Shown: positions 40,863 to 51,300, numbered from the stretch's first letter. The stretch: 64,000 nt of DNA from Rhodosorus marinus (GCA_029953675.1 JAMWBK010000008.1:2017001-2081000); one strand, 5' to 3'. The notes: generated by a model from the letters alone, not told the origin. Numbers and translations are program-made.

Positions 40863-41180
40863 GGCTATGCTAGTAAAGTCCAGTAAAGTCCAGTCCAGTA
40901 AAGTCCAGTAAAGTCAAGTAAAGTCCAGTCCAATAAAGGCATTAAAGCCCAGAAAAGCCCATAAAAGCCCAGTAATGCCAGTAATGCCCAGAAAAGGCCA
41001 GAAAAGCCCAGTACAGCCCAGTAAAGCCAGTAATGCCCAGAAAAATCCAGAAAAGTCCAGGAAGCCGAGGAATGCCAGTAAAGCCCAGTAAAGCCAGTAA
41101 AGCCAGTAAAAGCCAGTAAAGCCTAGTAAAGCCGATAACGCCCAGTAAAGCCAGTAACGCCCAGTAAAGTCTGGGTTTAG
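40863..41180 (+). repeat. RLE-1 3' tail array
   Basis: About 30 degenerate units of roughly ten bases: AGTAAAGTCC first, then AGTAAAGCCC, AGTAATGCC and similar. The array shows progressive divergence away from the element and no poly-A. Confidence 0.85.
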
Positions 41181-41301
41181 TAAAGCTAAGAAGACCCCAT
41201 AGCCGGGTAGAAGACTACTTTCTATAGGGGACAGCGCTTTAAGCAAATGCCTGAAATATGAGATGAATGACTTCCCCTCGCCCGTATGCTGGGCATCGAC
41301 T

Positions 41302-42797
41302 TCACACGCGATCTTCACCGTCGCATATACACACTACCTGTCCTTTGACGACGTCTAGGACGGCAAGCATCTGGGCAAGCAATACGTACATTTTCCAAGA
41401 GTGTCAATTAGAGGGAGAAGCGTTTGATGTAAGAGCTATCGAACTTGTCGCCTTACCAGTCCCTCTCCAGCTGGGCCACACTCCGATCCGATCATCTCTA
41501 TTTCAGCTTCAAAGATACAACGGTTGGGGAGGCGTGCCAAACTAAAGTCGAACTGCCCCTCGTTTAGGCCTTGCGTTTGATTGGGTTCCAGGGTTACCCA
41601 TTCTCCTAGCGTGTTCCCCAGATATGCAGGAATGCAATACCCGCAAATAACGCTGCCGATCCGTCCAACAACTCCCTCGGACGGAAGTTCTCCATAAAGG
41701 GAACTCACTGCCGACTTTCCAACATTCAGTGGGCCTGTAGCCGCGAACATCAGGGCGGGACTGCTCCTAAAGCTAACAAATTGTATTAGATTTCGCTGGA
41801 TCTCGAGGGAGGCCCTCACCGAGTACCTGATGTCAACCACTTCAGGATTTACGAACTCGACAGCAAAAGCGACTGAAGACGGCAACCCAGAGAGTTCTGG
41901 AACCGAAAACGTTGCAAACAAGCTTGAGCTCGAGTCCTCAATTAGCAAAGACGATGCTGGCCGACGGATAACCGTTTTTGCTTCCGCAGGCATGGGTGCC
42001 TCCGTAGATGTAGGTATCCCTTCGTAAACCGTCAGTTCGAGCTGGGACGGCAGGATCTCCTGTGCGCCCCGTAGAGGCGAAGCCACAAGTTGAACGGTTC
42101 CTCCATCAATGTCGATGCGGTTGATGCCGACATACAGCGGTTCCTCGCCGAGTTCTTTGCACGACAACTCGAGTCCGCATGTCAAGAACTCAGCATCCTC
42201 CCCGGCGCTGGGGTCGCATGCACTGATGGGTGAGGTGTCGGGGCAGCTTATTGTCGATGATGCTGGTGGGGAATCCGAGGCCTGTAATCTCACTGGTGTT
42301 GGGCTACGGTTCCCAACCAGGCTAGCAGTACGCACTTTGCCGTCCTCCATTCGAACCTTCGCTTCCCCCACGAGCAACAGGTTTCCACCTCCTCCGCTGC
42401 AGCAGTCACGCTCTGTCTGAATATCATCCAGGCATGCGTCTACTCTCACAGTGGTCGGCTCACTATCCAGAAACTTCCTCTTACGAGTGAACCGAGCGTT
42501 ATCGCTAGGAATATCTCGAAGCCATAGTCCAACTTTAGCTCGTCTAATCCCAAGTCCATCTCGGACGACAAAAGTGAACCTGAAACACTTCTCTCCTTTG
42601 TTAGGTCCCTGCGTCTTCACGACATCGCTACTGTTTACGAATCCCACCGCTGTACCGTCAACTTCAAGCCCATAGCACCCATGAGAAGCCGTGAATGAAG
42701 AAACAAGGGGATTAAAATAGTCGGCGCATGTGCTAGCCTCCCCGACGGTCAAGCCGACAATCCCGGCGACCAGGATTACTACCAACCCGTACTTCAT
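41302..42797 (-). CDS. Secreted protein with shared N-terminal domain and CxC last exon (secreted gene 2)
   Basis: Two exons. Exon 1 (41457-42797, 447 codons) opens with a signal peptide (residues 1-19). The shared domain follows: CFRFT 71-75, IPSDN 96-100, DDI 124-126, CC 132-133. Next come a cysteine-bearing linker (CPDTSPISACD) and a ~250-residue region without recognised motifs, ending ECGPAGEGL. A GTAAGG donor at 41451-41456 and the acceptor TTGCCCAG give an 86 bp phase-0 intron (41371-41456). Exon 2 (41302-41370) adds 22 residues ending VVCICDGEDRV and a stop. A slightly later acceptor (GGACAG at ~41338) would also stay in frame. If the intron is not used, the frame reads six codons further and stops at 41436. 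The function is unknown and the product is probably extracellular. Confidence 0.75.
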
Positions 42798-42906
42798 GAA
42801 TATTCGTTCAACTAGGTCACCGAGTAATGAAGCTGCTCGCGTCTACACGCTACCTCGTACGTCCCCCACTGGCCACTGGCCTGACTCGGATTGTTACTTA
42901 ACAGTC

Positions 42907-42917
42907 ATGTTTATATG
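42907..42917 (-). promoter_or_regulatory. Possible TATA box of secreted gene 2
   Basis: The minus strand reads CATATAAACAT about 110 bp upstream of the ATG at 42797. No further promoter evidence. Confidence 0.3.
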
Positions 42918-42929
42918 CTCTTCAGCCTG

Positions 42930-43636
42930 GGCGTACTGAGGCCGTTGGCGAGTGTCAGATCAGCTCTGACAATCGGGTTTGTGCGTTAACCGACGACGAT
43001 CCATGTAGTGTTGAAGGCTTGATTGGGAACCGCTGATAAGAGAACGCAGTAGCAAGAAACAATTCATGGTTGCGCGACACTCTCCCATCTCCCAACGGCT
43101 TTTTTCTTTTTGATTGGATCGATAAGGAGTCAGGGGAGCAGACTTCCAAAGCTTCCAGAACGGTTTTTTTTCAGGCACAGTTTCACCTGGCTGATGTTGG
43201 AATTCTGGCTCTGGCATTGAATGTAGGTTACTTTTGAGTTTGACAGCCTGTCATTCTTAATTATTCCTTATGGCCGACAGATGCGATGAACCGTCGATTG
43301 GCGGCAAGTGGATACGATATTATGTCGAAAACCCAAGTGAATGAATGAATGGTTTAATAGTGACAGGGGAGTGAAGCAGAGAAGGGAGTATGAAGGACTT
43401 GCAGTAAAGGTAAAGGATGAAATTCTTGAGACGGATGAGTTCTTAAGTGGATTGTATCTATTGCTTATTGGTGTGAGCTTCACCGTCGAATCGTATAGAA
43501 CGATTAGCGGGAAGGAGTTTCACGAAAGCGGAATTGTTTATGTCGAACGCTCTCTCTCCAGCGATTTTGGAACGTCAAGTTGCATCAGATATTGCGTGTA
43601 GGATTCCATGAGCTCTTATATATTTTTCATTCCCGG
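42930..43636. other. Unassigned region with a short RLE-2 tail
   Basis: A minus-strand ATTC-type tail with the start of the RLE-2 3' UTR lies at about 43337-43362. Small open frames on both strands (for example 43341-43601) have no recognisable features. Confidence 0.45.
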
Positions 43637-44432
43637 GTGGGCCCTGCTCTCAGTGGCTCATGACCGTACCAGCCTTTCCGCCACTCACACTGTCGGATTT
43701 CGAAGTGCGTACTTCACTGCGCTTATACCTCGGCTTACATCAGCCCCCTTGGCCGTACGAGATGGGTTCGTCGTGCCCTCTCTGCTCTCAGACTGAAGAC
43801 AACGCAGATTTTGGCGCCCACCTGCTCGCTAGTTGCCCGGCGGTGAAAGGTGCTCGAACCCGCCGCCACACACGGATCTTGAACCTGTTATACCGGGAAC
43901 TTCGGCCTATAGTCCGGCAAGCCGGTCTGGAAATCGAACGTGAGAAACCTTTACCCGTCGCGGACTTTCAAAATGATGAACGCCGTGTAGCCGACCTGGT
44001 GATCACCTGTGACGACAGCCGCCGTACCACATACGTTGATCTTGCTGTTCCTAACCCTCAAGCTAGTCGTTATCTCCCGGCTGCGGGGGAGCGCCGTGGA
44101 TCTGCCGCCACCAGCATGAGACGCCGCAAAGAGATCAAATACGCGGGGGCTTTGTCTTCCCCTGGTGTTCGTGCTTCGGCATTAGCACATCGCTTGGTAC
44201 CCCTGATCATTGAGTGCTTTGGGTTCATGGACTCTGTTGGTTCTCGCTGGCTTCGGGAGTTGCTCCGCGAACGCCCTGACCGTCTTCAATCGTTGTTTAC
44301 CCGCTTAAGTTTCCTGCTGTGGCGCATGAATGCCGCTTTGATGTTGGAGGCGCGAGTACTTCGCCGCGCTTAGTCTTTTTTTCCCCTCGGGGTTTTTTTT
44401 TCAGCCTCCGATTAAACCATTCATTCGTTCGA
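43637..44432 (+). pseudogene. RLE-2 copy: finger, endonuclease and C terminus
   Basis: An open frame of 237 codons (43660-44373) is the best RLE-2 coding sequence here. It has thumb-side residues LHQPPWPYEMG, a CCHC-type finger (CPLC, then H and C in FGAHLLASC), RRHTRILNLLYREL, the endonuclease (VADLVITCD to YVDLAV, aspartates 15 apart), RRRKEIKYAG with conserved K and Y, and a C-terminal domain ending VLRRA. The 3' UTR (CCCCTCGGGG, T run, CAGCCTCCGATTAAACC) and the ATTCATTC tail follow. The RT is missing, so this is a 5'-truncated insertion. Confidence 0.85.
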
Positions 44433-44435
44433 TAA

Positions 44436-44722
44436 GAGCATGGTCGGTCTTCCCTGGGTAGAGGGGCCATTCTCATCGGTTCCAGCCTTCATTGTGGACA
44501 GTCTCCGGCGTATGGATCAATTCAAGATTGGAGTGGCTGCGAAAATGTTTGCTGACCATCCGGTTGAATATCTGGGATTCCTACGCCGTTTTTTAGTGTC
44601 GCTCTCTGGCGATTTTGTAACGGCATGCTCGCCGAGGCGAGCCATCGCCGCCTGGGTTTGCCCGCTTTTCTCACTAATTTCTATTCCCCTTTCACACTGC
44701 GCAGTGCTTCAATAAAAACCAA
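44436..44722 (+). mobile_element. Diverged RLE-1 C terminus and 3' end
   Basis: Codons match the RLE-1 end (VPAFIVDSLRRMD, FADHPVEYLGFLRR) at low identity. The 3' UTR is recognisable, ending in CAATAAAAACC instead of the usual tail. It represents an older subfamily. Confidence 0.65.
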
Positions 44723-44774
44723 CCGAGAAACTATTGTTAATTCATCAGAATCCTATACCTGGTCTACTTAGGAT

Positions 44775-44965
44775 ACGGTCGTCAGTTCAGTCAGCGACGT
44801 ACAGCAGCTGCAGCCCACAGGCGAAGAGCGGCAGAGGGGAGATAGGTACTTGACACCGCGCATGTGACAGCGAGATCCAGATATGCTGAGCGCACTGGCG
44901 AACGGGTCCGATGCCAGGAGATCTGTGATACATCTGGGCGGCGTGGTGGCCGAGGCTATTCTAGT
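44775..44965 (-). mobile_element. RLE-1-like endonuclease fragment
   Basis: The minus-strand reading PPRCITDLLASDP matches the RLE-1 PPRCIADLLVSDA motif. Frames are broken around it. Confidence 0.6.
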
Positions 44966-44984
44966 AGAACGACCACCCCTTTTG

Positions 44985-45127
44985 AACATTTTCAGGAAAG
45001 AGGTTTCTTGATGTGGCGTATGAACACTGTTTTGATGTTGGCGGCCCGCCATCTTCGCCGTGCTTAGTCTTTCTTTCCCTTACAGGGTTTTTTTCTTTCA
45101 ACACCGAACTAAACAAAATTCATTCAG
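44985..45127 (+). mobile_element. RLE-2 3' end
   Basis: Codons WRMNTVLMLAARHLRRA, a stop at 45065-45067, the T-rich 3' UTR and CATTCAGG. Confidence 0.75.
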
Positions 45128-45327
45128 GAAAGAAACTATTGTCGGTTTCTTCAAGGGTTTTGTCTCGAGCTCCCACGCTGCAAAATATTTTTCTGTGGCT
45201 GCTTACGAACATAGCGTTGGCGCTATGCACAGGGCAGAAAGTGAACTAGGTACTGGGGACAAAAAAAGTGGTCAAGCTTGGCTAAGGCTGTTCTAAGAAG
45301 GTACATGCGCCCACTTTCACAGCCACA

Positions 45328-48300
45328 CTACCTCCGAGATTCTTCACTGCAGAAGCAGACACCTTCCGACCCTTCCACCAAAGCGTACTCCTGACCGAGT
45401 GGAAGGAAATGGGGACGAAGGACAGCATGTTAGTAGAAAACAAATTGCTGACGAGAATCTTCTCATTTCTCTTCTCAGACTGAATTTTGACCAGTTTGAG
45501 CGAAGCTTAGCTCCAAGATGGAAGCACTTACGCCTATGCCTGTAACCGTCCGACATTTCCCACCCACGTTGACCGTTTCCGCAAAATCGCACTTGCCAAT
45601 GTCAGACCTCGTGTTGGTTTGACAATTATCGAGCAGCACGCAAGCCCTATCTCCAACATAGCAAATGCACTTTGATGTGTCCTCAGGATCCTCCATGACA
45701 ACCTGAAGGTGACAGGGAATTGGTGCTGATTAGCAGGTGACCTCCAACCCACTGGAGGAAAGAACGATAACTTTCGCGGTCTGTGATTTTCTGCGGAAAT
45801 TGTGAAGTTTTGAATGCAGTTTCCCGTACACCTTGTTGTCCAGCGTTGTGGCAAGTATCGCCAATGTTGCCGTTGGTAGTTGTCCAGGCCCGGTTCCATC
45901 CGGAAAGGGACTCTATGTACGAGTAGCTGCACGTCCTCGCGGAACATTGGCACTGACCATCAAAATCATCGGAAATTGAGACTGGTTGGAGAACCTGAAC
46001 GGGTTCAGAGACGAGTAGGTACGGTATGAACTGTTCAGCAACAAAAAAAAAGAAGAAGTGATGAATCTTCCGAAGCAGCAGAAATGATGATCGTCATACT
46101 CCACTTCTGTCGTCGCGGGTACATCGATCTCCGATTCTAGCGACTGTACCGAACGTTGGCGTACAATCACCTGATGAGCAGTCCCAATTTTGACATTCCT
46201 GGAAGCACCTGCAGTCGCCCCTTGCGTCAACGCCAATGATCTAGTGCGAAGATATCCGGCCACAAACGTCACTAAAGTAAAATAGAACAACTTGGCTTTT
46301 CTGCAACCTAAAACGCGCCCGTCGCTCAAACTTACCCCACTGTTATCATCGCATGGGTCATCTGATACGCCCGTAAATTCTTCACATCTACTTCCTTCAC
46401 AACTCGAGCGAGTACACGTGTCGAGCAAACACTCCCCGTAGTAAAACAAGGCATTGGTGACCCTCACCGACTATTTCAGAGAAAATTACAATCCACAAGA
46501 CACCGCAAAGAATAGCTCAGGAAGATTGTTTCTTGGGACGGCCACAGGAATGCAGTACTGCTTATGATTCGCGATCTTTGTTTTCTGCTAAGCGCTTGGT
46601 TCTTACCCCATAGGCCAGCCCTTGAAAGCATTGGCCTGGCTCGCTCAATGATTGTGAGTAGTACCTTCCTAGAAGTTTAGTGATGACTATGCAATTTGTA
46701 CAAATACAAGAATTCTGCCACTCCGCGTTCACTAGGTGCTAGATCGGTGAAGACGGAAAGGGGTTAGGACAGGACACCTACAGGATTGCAATACCACGGT
46801 TTTTTCTGGCGCGAAAGTAACAGCCTTACATAATAACTTTCCCAGCAGCTCGAGCCGATGTCGACACAACCTGCATCAGGGTGATAACACTGTGTTTCGG
46901 ATAAACATTTTCCAGTACCCGTGTCAGTCGAAGAACAGTAGCATCCCCAATTCTCGTCTAGGCTTTGAAGCAGCACCTGCACGTTAAGTCATAGCATAAC
47001 ATAAGTCTATCACTGATAATATCCTTGCGGAAGAGGAGAAACCCCAACTTCTTCGAGCAAGCAAGCGATCATCATTTTGCTCACCCCCGAACCGTTATCA
47101 CAGGAATCGCCCGGCATAGCACCCGCATAACTGCAGTTCTCACCCTCTGGGCAGTAACAGGGGATTAAGGCGGTTATCGCGCACGTATTCCCTTTTTCAT
47201 CCGTCGGAACAAGCACCTGAAGAGATCCAAAAAAAAGAGGTGTGCCTGAAGAAAAATTAACTCCGAGCGTACTGCAGAGCTGCGTAGTTTAGTTGGCAAC
47301 GTACGCCCCGGCCTCCATAGCTAGAGGTGTGCATTGAGTAAGGCCTTCCCATATTATCAGAAATCGTCAGATCTGGCTTGATGATGCTGTAACTGCATAC
47401 TCGATTGATGTCTACCAGCGGCTTGCACAGGCAGATGCCTGCACTTTTCTCCCTCAGCACCTGTGGAGCAATCGAACGAGCGAAGGAAATAAATGGCAAA
47501 CTTAGAGAAACTGAAATCTGCTGGAGAATGATTGCTGCACGCCGATGCTAGCAATCAGTTAGTCCAAATAAATTGAAGCTTCACCACTAGAGGCCCCTTG
47601 GGGTGATAGGTGGATGTAACACGTACCCCAGGCACAGGGTTGGAAACACCCACGACGGTTACATCACATGCCATTCCACCGTAGCCCTTCTGCACGTTCA
47701 AGGGCTGGTTCACGGGATCAGGAAAGTACTCACAAGGAGCCGTACAAGAACATTCCACCTGTGGTAAGAAAAGAAATCCGAGAGGTTGGCTTTTTGTTAC
47801 CAGAACGTGATCTAGTTCTGGTGGTTGCTTCACTTACGCCATCGGCGTAGTATCCTCCATCCGGTAGTTCAATAGCAGACTGTTATATTCCGAAAGACAT
47901 GAAGGGCGGTCAAGGAGTGGTCAGGTTGGTGCTAATGGTATTTTGATAGTGAATGTTGCATATGTCATGATTTCTGGCACATACCCCAGGAGATCCCGCT
48001 GCGCTCATGCAGGTATTTCCAGCTCGTGTGTTGAAGTTTCCAGTGGCATCAGAGCTCTCGCATTTCACTCCGCTACCAACCTGGCAGATACACATAGTAG
48101 CTTCGTGCGCGACTCGTTCAACAGTTCCATTGTCCCCACATTCGTTTCCTGGATAAATCTCCTCATCGCAGCCTGGTTGTCCTTCTGAACCACATTCGTT
48201 GAAAACGCATGTCGTAGGTTTTTCCAACGGTTCGCATACACAATCAGCAGTAAACACAGGGCCCTTTTGGTAAGTCTGGACATTGTTTTGAAAGAATTGA

Positions 48301-49073
48301 AGACAGTAAGAACGATAAACCCATTCGTTCTAAACGTGCAAGTGCTTTTTTGTGTATAGAAGCCTCACTCCTTCATCCCCAAAGTGATTGCATGGTCTGT
48401 TGACCCTCTGCTGCACAAGACTGCAGTCGATAGGTCCGACCAAGCCCTGGGTGTCTGGACATTCTGTCCTAATGCAAGTATCCTTGGCGTCACAGTCAAC
48501 GTCCAGTTCACAAATTCGTACGGAACTGGAGCTTCGCTTTGCACAGGAACCGCCCGAGAAGTCTTCAGTAGCGGGGTAGGTGAACAGGTAACGTGGGAAC
48601 GTATTCGAATCGCGCCTTGGTCTAATCCAAGCTCTCCAAATGACCACGATGCCGTTCTCACAACAATCGTTCGTTGCGTTTTTTAGATTCATTTGCACAG
48701 TCCATTTTTGCTTCAGTTCTTTGAATGTTTTTGAATTGTACGCGTCTCGTGGGGAGGATGGAACCGCAGATTCCGAGCTATAGATCCCATAGCCGGCCCC
48801 TTTCATGAGGTAATCCTTTTGATCCATTTTAAACTTCATCAGCAGTTTGTTGTTGGTAAGGCCCAGACACACGGTTCCGAACTCCAGCGGGAACTCGCTA
48901 AGATCATAACCGTGAGAAAAGTTCGGCCTAGTCAACGGTCTGCACACTTCGCCTTCCACTCCCAACCACGGGTCATCCACCTTCAGCAAGACATCGCGAC
49001 ACGATTGGGCGGCGAAACAGGATGCGATTAAAATCATCACCTGAGCCACCCAAGAAATTGTCACCCTCACCAT
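45328..49073 (-). CDS. Secreted modular cysteine-rich protein, 12 exons (secreted gene 3)
   Basis: My exon reading, 5' to 3': 48369-49073, 47985-48275, 47838-47879, 47627-47758, 47305-47460, 47085-47216, 46830-46976, 46607-46738, 46336-46470, 45830-45994, 45532-45702, 45328-45390. All exon lengths are multiples of three and all introns are GT-AG in phase 0, giving 756 residues. Exon 1 has a signal peptide (1-22) and the shared domain (VCLGLT 68-73, CC 137-138). The following exons mostly encode one module of 44-57 residues each: ~11 residues, CxC, a third Cys, then GxxC and a Gly-rich end at the donor. Exon 2 holds two modules, exon 3 only 14 residues. The last exon ends VCFCSEESRR. Donors GTACGG and GTACGT at three sites are less usual. 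Probable adhesive or matrix protein (inference). Confidence 0.75.
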
Positions 49074-49500
49074 GTTCGTGGAACCTCACAAACGGCTCCT
49101 CTGCGAGAAACAACCCCGTTTTCAATCAAAAAACGTCGTTCAAGACCAGTCTAACACATTTAAAACTAAAAACAGACGTAATCCTCAAAAATTCGTTGAA
49201 GATTTCTGTAGAGAAGTTGCGTCAACGTCAGATACGAAAAGATAAGACTCATATTTATCCTGTCACCACACACCATGCTCTCAAGCCTCGAGGCACAGTC
49301 CTTGGTAATCTACTTTGTCCCCAGCGCAAAAATCAGACCGTACAACATCACCAACACGAGATGGGCTTATTGAACTTCTTTGGCCAGTACGGTCGTTGGC
49401 TGACACTATTCTGAACTCCATATCTCGTTAAGAGTCTTTCAGGATTCTTAAACAAGGCCGGGACAAACGTGGTTTTGATGGTTCAGGGGCCCGGTTTTCC
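49074..49500. other. Upstream region of secreted gene 3
   Basis: Non-coding as far as I can see. An AT-rich GATAAATATG on the minus strand near 49250 could be a core promoter element, without further support. Confidence 0.4.
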
Positions 49501-49690
49501 TCCACAGTGGTCCTTTTTGAGCCGCCCCGACCGGTTCTCCTTGTTGTTAACCCGTTTGAAGTTCTCCTGTGCGGTATGGACGCTTTGATGTTGGATGTGC
49601 GTGATTTTCGGTCTCCAGTAGTTTTTTAGCCCCTCGTGGGGTTTTCGGGTCTCCAAATAAACAACCTTAACAACGTATTTGTCTTACTCT
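49501..49690 (+). mobile_element. Decayed RLE-2 C terminus and 3' end
   Basis: RPDRFSLLLTRLKF followed by a broken TLM/LDVRDF segment and a 3' UTR of the type CCCCTCGTGGGG, T run, TCTCCAAATAAAC. Confidence 0.6.
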
Positions 49691-49982
49691 TTCACGATTC
49701 TCGACCAAATCAAACAAACGTGGCTCTTGGATGATTCTGGAGACTCGTGCTTTTTCACCTGTCCTATTTTATTCCCCTCCGCCTTCTTTTTTTTGTCTCT
49801 GAATGAAGATGTTCCATTCTCAGCGTTGTGCGGCGCGGATGGGCAACGTGTAAACGTAGCGCCCGCCTGCTTCCCCCCTCGCCCGTCGCCTATAGTAGCG
49901 GTGTGACCGGGTTGACTCTTTCATTGGATTGGGGCCCAGGATCAGCTTACAGAACTCCGAAAGCAGCGCATTGCTTATAATC

Positions 49983-50335
49983 GAATGAATTCGTTTAATC
50001 GGAGGCTGAAAGAAAAAAACCCCGAGGGGAAAAAAAAGACTAAGCGCGGTGAAGATCACGCGCCTCCAGCATCAAAGCAGCTTTCATACGCCACAGCGAG
50101 AAACTTTAACAAGTAAACAACGACGACAGACGGTCAGGGCGTTCGTGGAACAATTCCCGAAGCCAACGAGAACCAGCGGAATCCATAAACCCAAACACTC
50201 AATGACCAGAGGTACCAGACTTTGAGCTAGAGCCGAAGCACCAATGCCTTGCGAAGGCGAGGCCCCCGCGTATTTCAAATCTTTGCGACGTCTCATATTG
50301 GTAGCGGCAAATCCACGGCGCTCGCCCGCGGTTTA
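49983..50335 (-). mobile_element. RLE-2 fragment
   Basis: Minus-strand RLE-2 with ATTC tail, standard 3' UTR, C-terminal domain and endonuclease end (RRRKDLKYAG). A frameshift lies in the C-terminal domain. It is truncated inside the endonuclease near 50335. Confidence 0.8.
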
Positions 50336-50466
50336 TTACTAAACAGCGGAGGGAAGAAACCCAATTTCGGATTGCACAAGAGAAGGACTGTCTGGTCAGA
50401 AACTGTCGTGAACTACTGAACATGTAAATCCATCACTCTACACTCCCGCGCCTTCTATGGTGGTTT

Positions 50467-50650
50467 TATTAGCATAGCCTGCTGCAGGGTGTAAAATGGA
50501 ACTAGGAACTAGGGAGAAAAGCGTACAATCCCAGCCTCGGTGGCGCGCGCCTTAGCGAGCACGCTGCTAGAATATCGCCTTCCGTAGTCTTGTTTTCCCC
50601 TCAGTTTTTCTTTTTCCAGTGTCCGAATAAGCACGTTCATTCATACAATC
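50467..50650. mobile_element. RLE-1 3' fragment (minus) abutting RLE-2 tail (plus)
   Basis: 50467-50579 is an inverted, diverged RLE-1 terminus (GGAACTAGGAACTAGGG, GAATATCGC). At 50580 it meets a plus-strand RLE-2-like 3' UTR that ends in ATTCATTCAT. Confidence 0.6.
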
Positions 50651-50784
50651 AAATCTGCCTTTACAAACAATTCTGTCCCCCCCCGCCCCCCGACCCGGGG
50701 TCCGTTTGTCAGCTAATCAGACAGGAGCGGTCTGAATATCTGAATCTTTCTGGAGCCTCCATAACGTACCACAAAGCACCTAGT

Positions 50785-50955
50785 ACACATCGCTCCTTGG
50801 CGATAAGCTAGCACCATGCTCCTGCCACGGCGAGCACGGCTACGGCGAGCTCGGCGTGCTCGCCGTGTCAGGAGCATACGCAGGCCCAGGCGGCGGCGCC
50901 TTAATAAAGCCCCCTAGTTCCGTTTCCGCCCTGGGTGTAAGCGCTTGAGTGAATT
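50785..50955 (+). mobile_element. Diverged RLE-1 3' end with an extra hairpin
   Basis: Landmarks TTGGCGATA, AGCACCATGCT, CGGCGCCTT, CTAGTTCCGTTTCCGCC and GTAAGCGCTT follow the RLE-1 order. The usual AGGCGC/GCGCCT inverted repeat is replaced or joined by a larger hairpin at 50816-50877. Confidence 0.55.
50816..50877. repeat. Long hairpin, 23 bp arms
   Basis: Arms 50816-50838 and 50855-50877 are inverted copies with one mismatch, separated by 16 bases. They are built on ATGCTCCTG and CGGCGAGCACG. Confidence 0.9.
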
Positions 50956-51107
50956 TGTTTAAGTTAGTACGCCACTAGTAAGCTGCTCAAACAAGCCCTC
51001 TCATGGAAAACAAAATAAAATCTGAGTGTTCATCAAACAAGAGAAACTATTGAGTTCCTTGATGGAAACGCTTGCTTCTTTGCTAAATATAGAAACCGTG
51101 ATTGTAC

Positions 51108-51300
51108 AACGAAATGACTGAATTAATTTGTTTAATCGGAGACTGAAAGACAAAACACCTAGGGCAAGGTAACCCCAGAGAAAAGACTGCACTCGGGGAA
51201 GATCGCGTGGCTCCAAGATCTGAATGAATTTGGTTAATCAAAGCAGCGTTCACATTCATTCATATGCCACAGCAGGAAACTTGGATGGGTTCAATGCAAT
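51108..51300 (-). mobile_element. Decayed RLE-2 tails
   Basis: A 3' UTR remnant at 51120-51200 (GTTTAATCGGAGACTGAAAG on the plus strand) and another ATTC-rich junction with the codons for MNAAL reversed near 51225-51280. Confidence 0.5.

Larger units (their letters stand above)
36081..41180 (+). mobile_element. Intact full-length RLE-1 retrotransposon
   Basis: The most complete copy: 5' region from about 36081 (shared with the copy at 55775), ORF1 36336-37745, two hairpins, ORF2 37777-40833, a short 3' UTR with the GCGTAGCGCTTC hairpin, and a ~315 bp tail array. Both frames are open, so it may be competent or was so recently. RLE-1 belongs with the non-LTR elements that use a restriction-like endonuclease (R2/NeSL/CRE-like group) rather than an apurinic-type endonuclease. 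Confidence 0.85.

Noticed and set aside
40863-41180. Telomere or centromere satellite
   Set aside because: The decamer array occurs at the 3' end of RLE-1 copies in both orientations throughout the window, so it is an element tail.
42955-43217. Small overlapping minus-strand frames upstream of secreted gene 2
   Set aside because: Short, no conserved features, and two frames are open equally well.
46471-46829. A single 359 bp intron in secreted gene 3
   Set aside because: It contains a further phase-0 module exon (46607-46738) with a CICTNC motif and a GTAAGA donor, so I split it into two introns.
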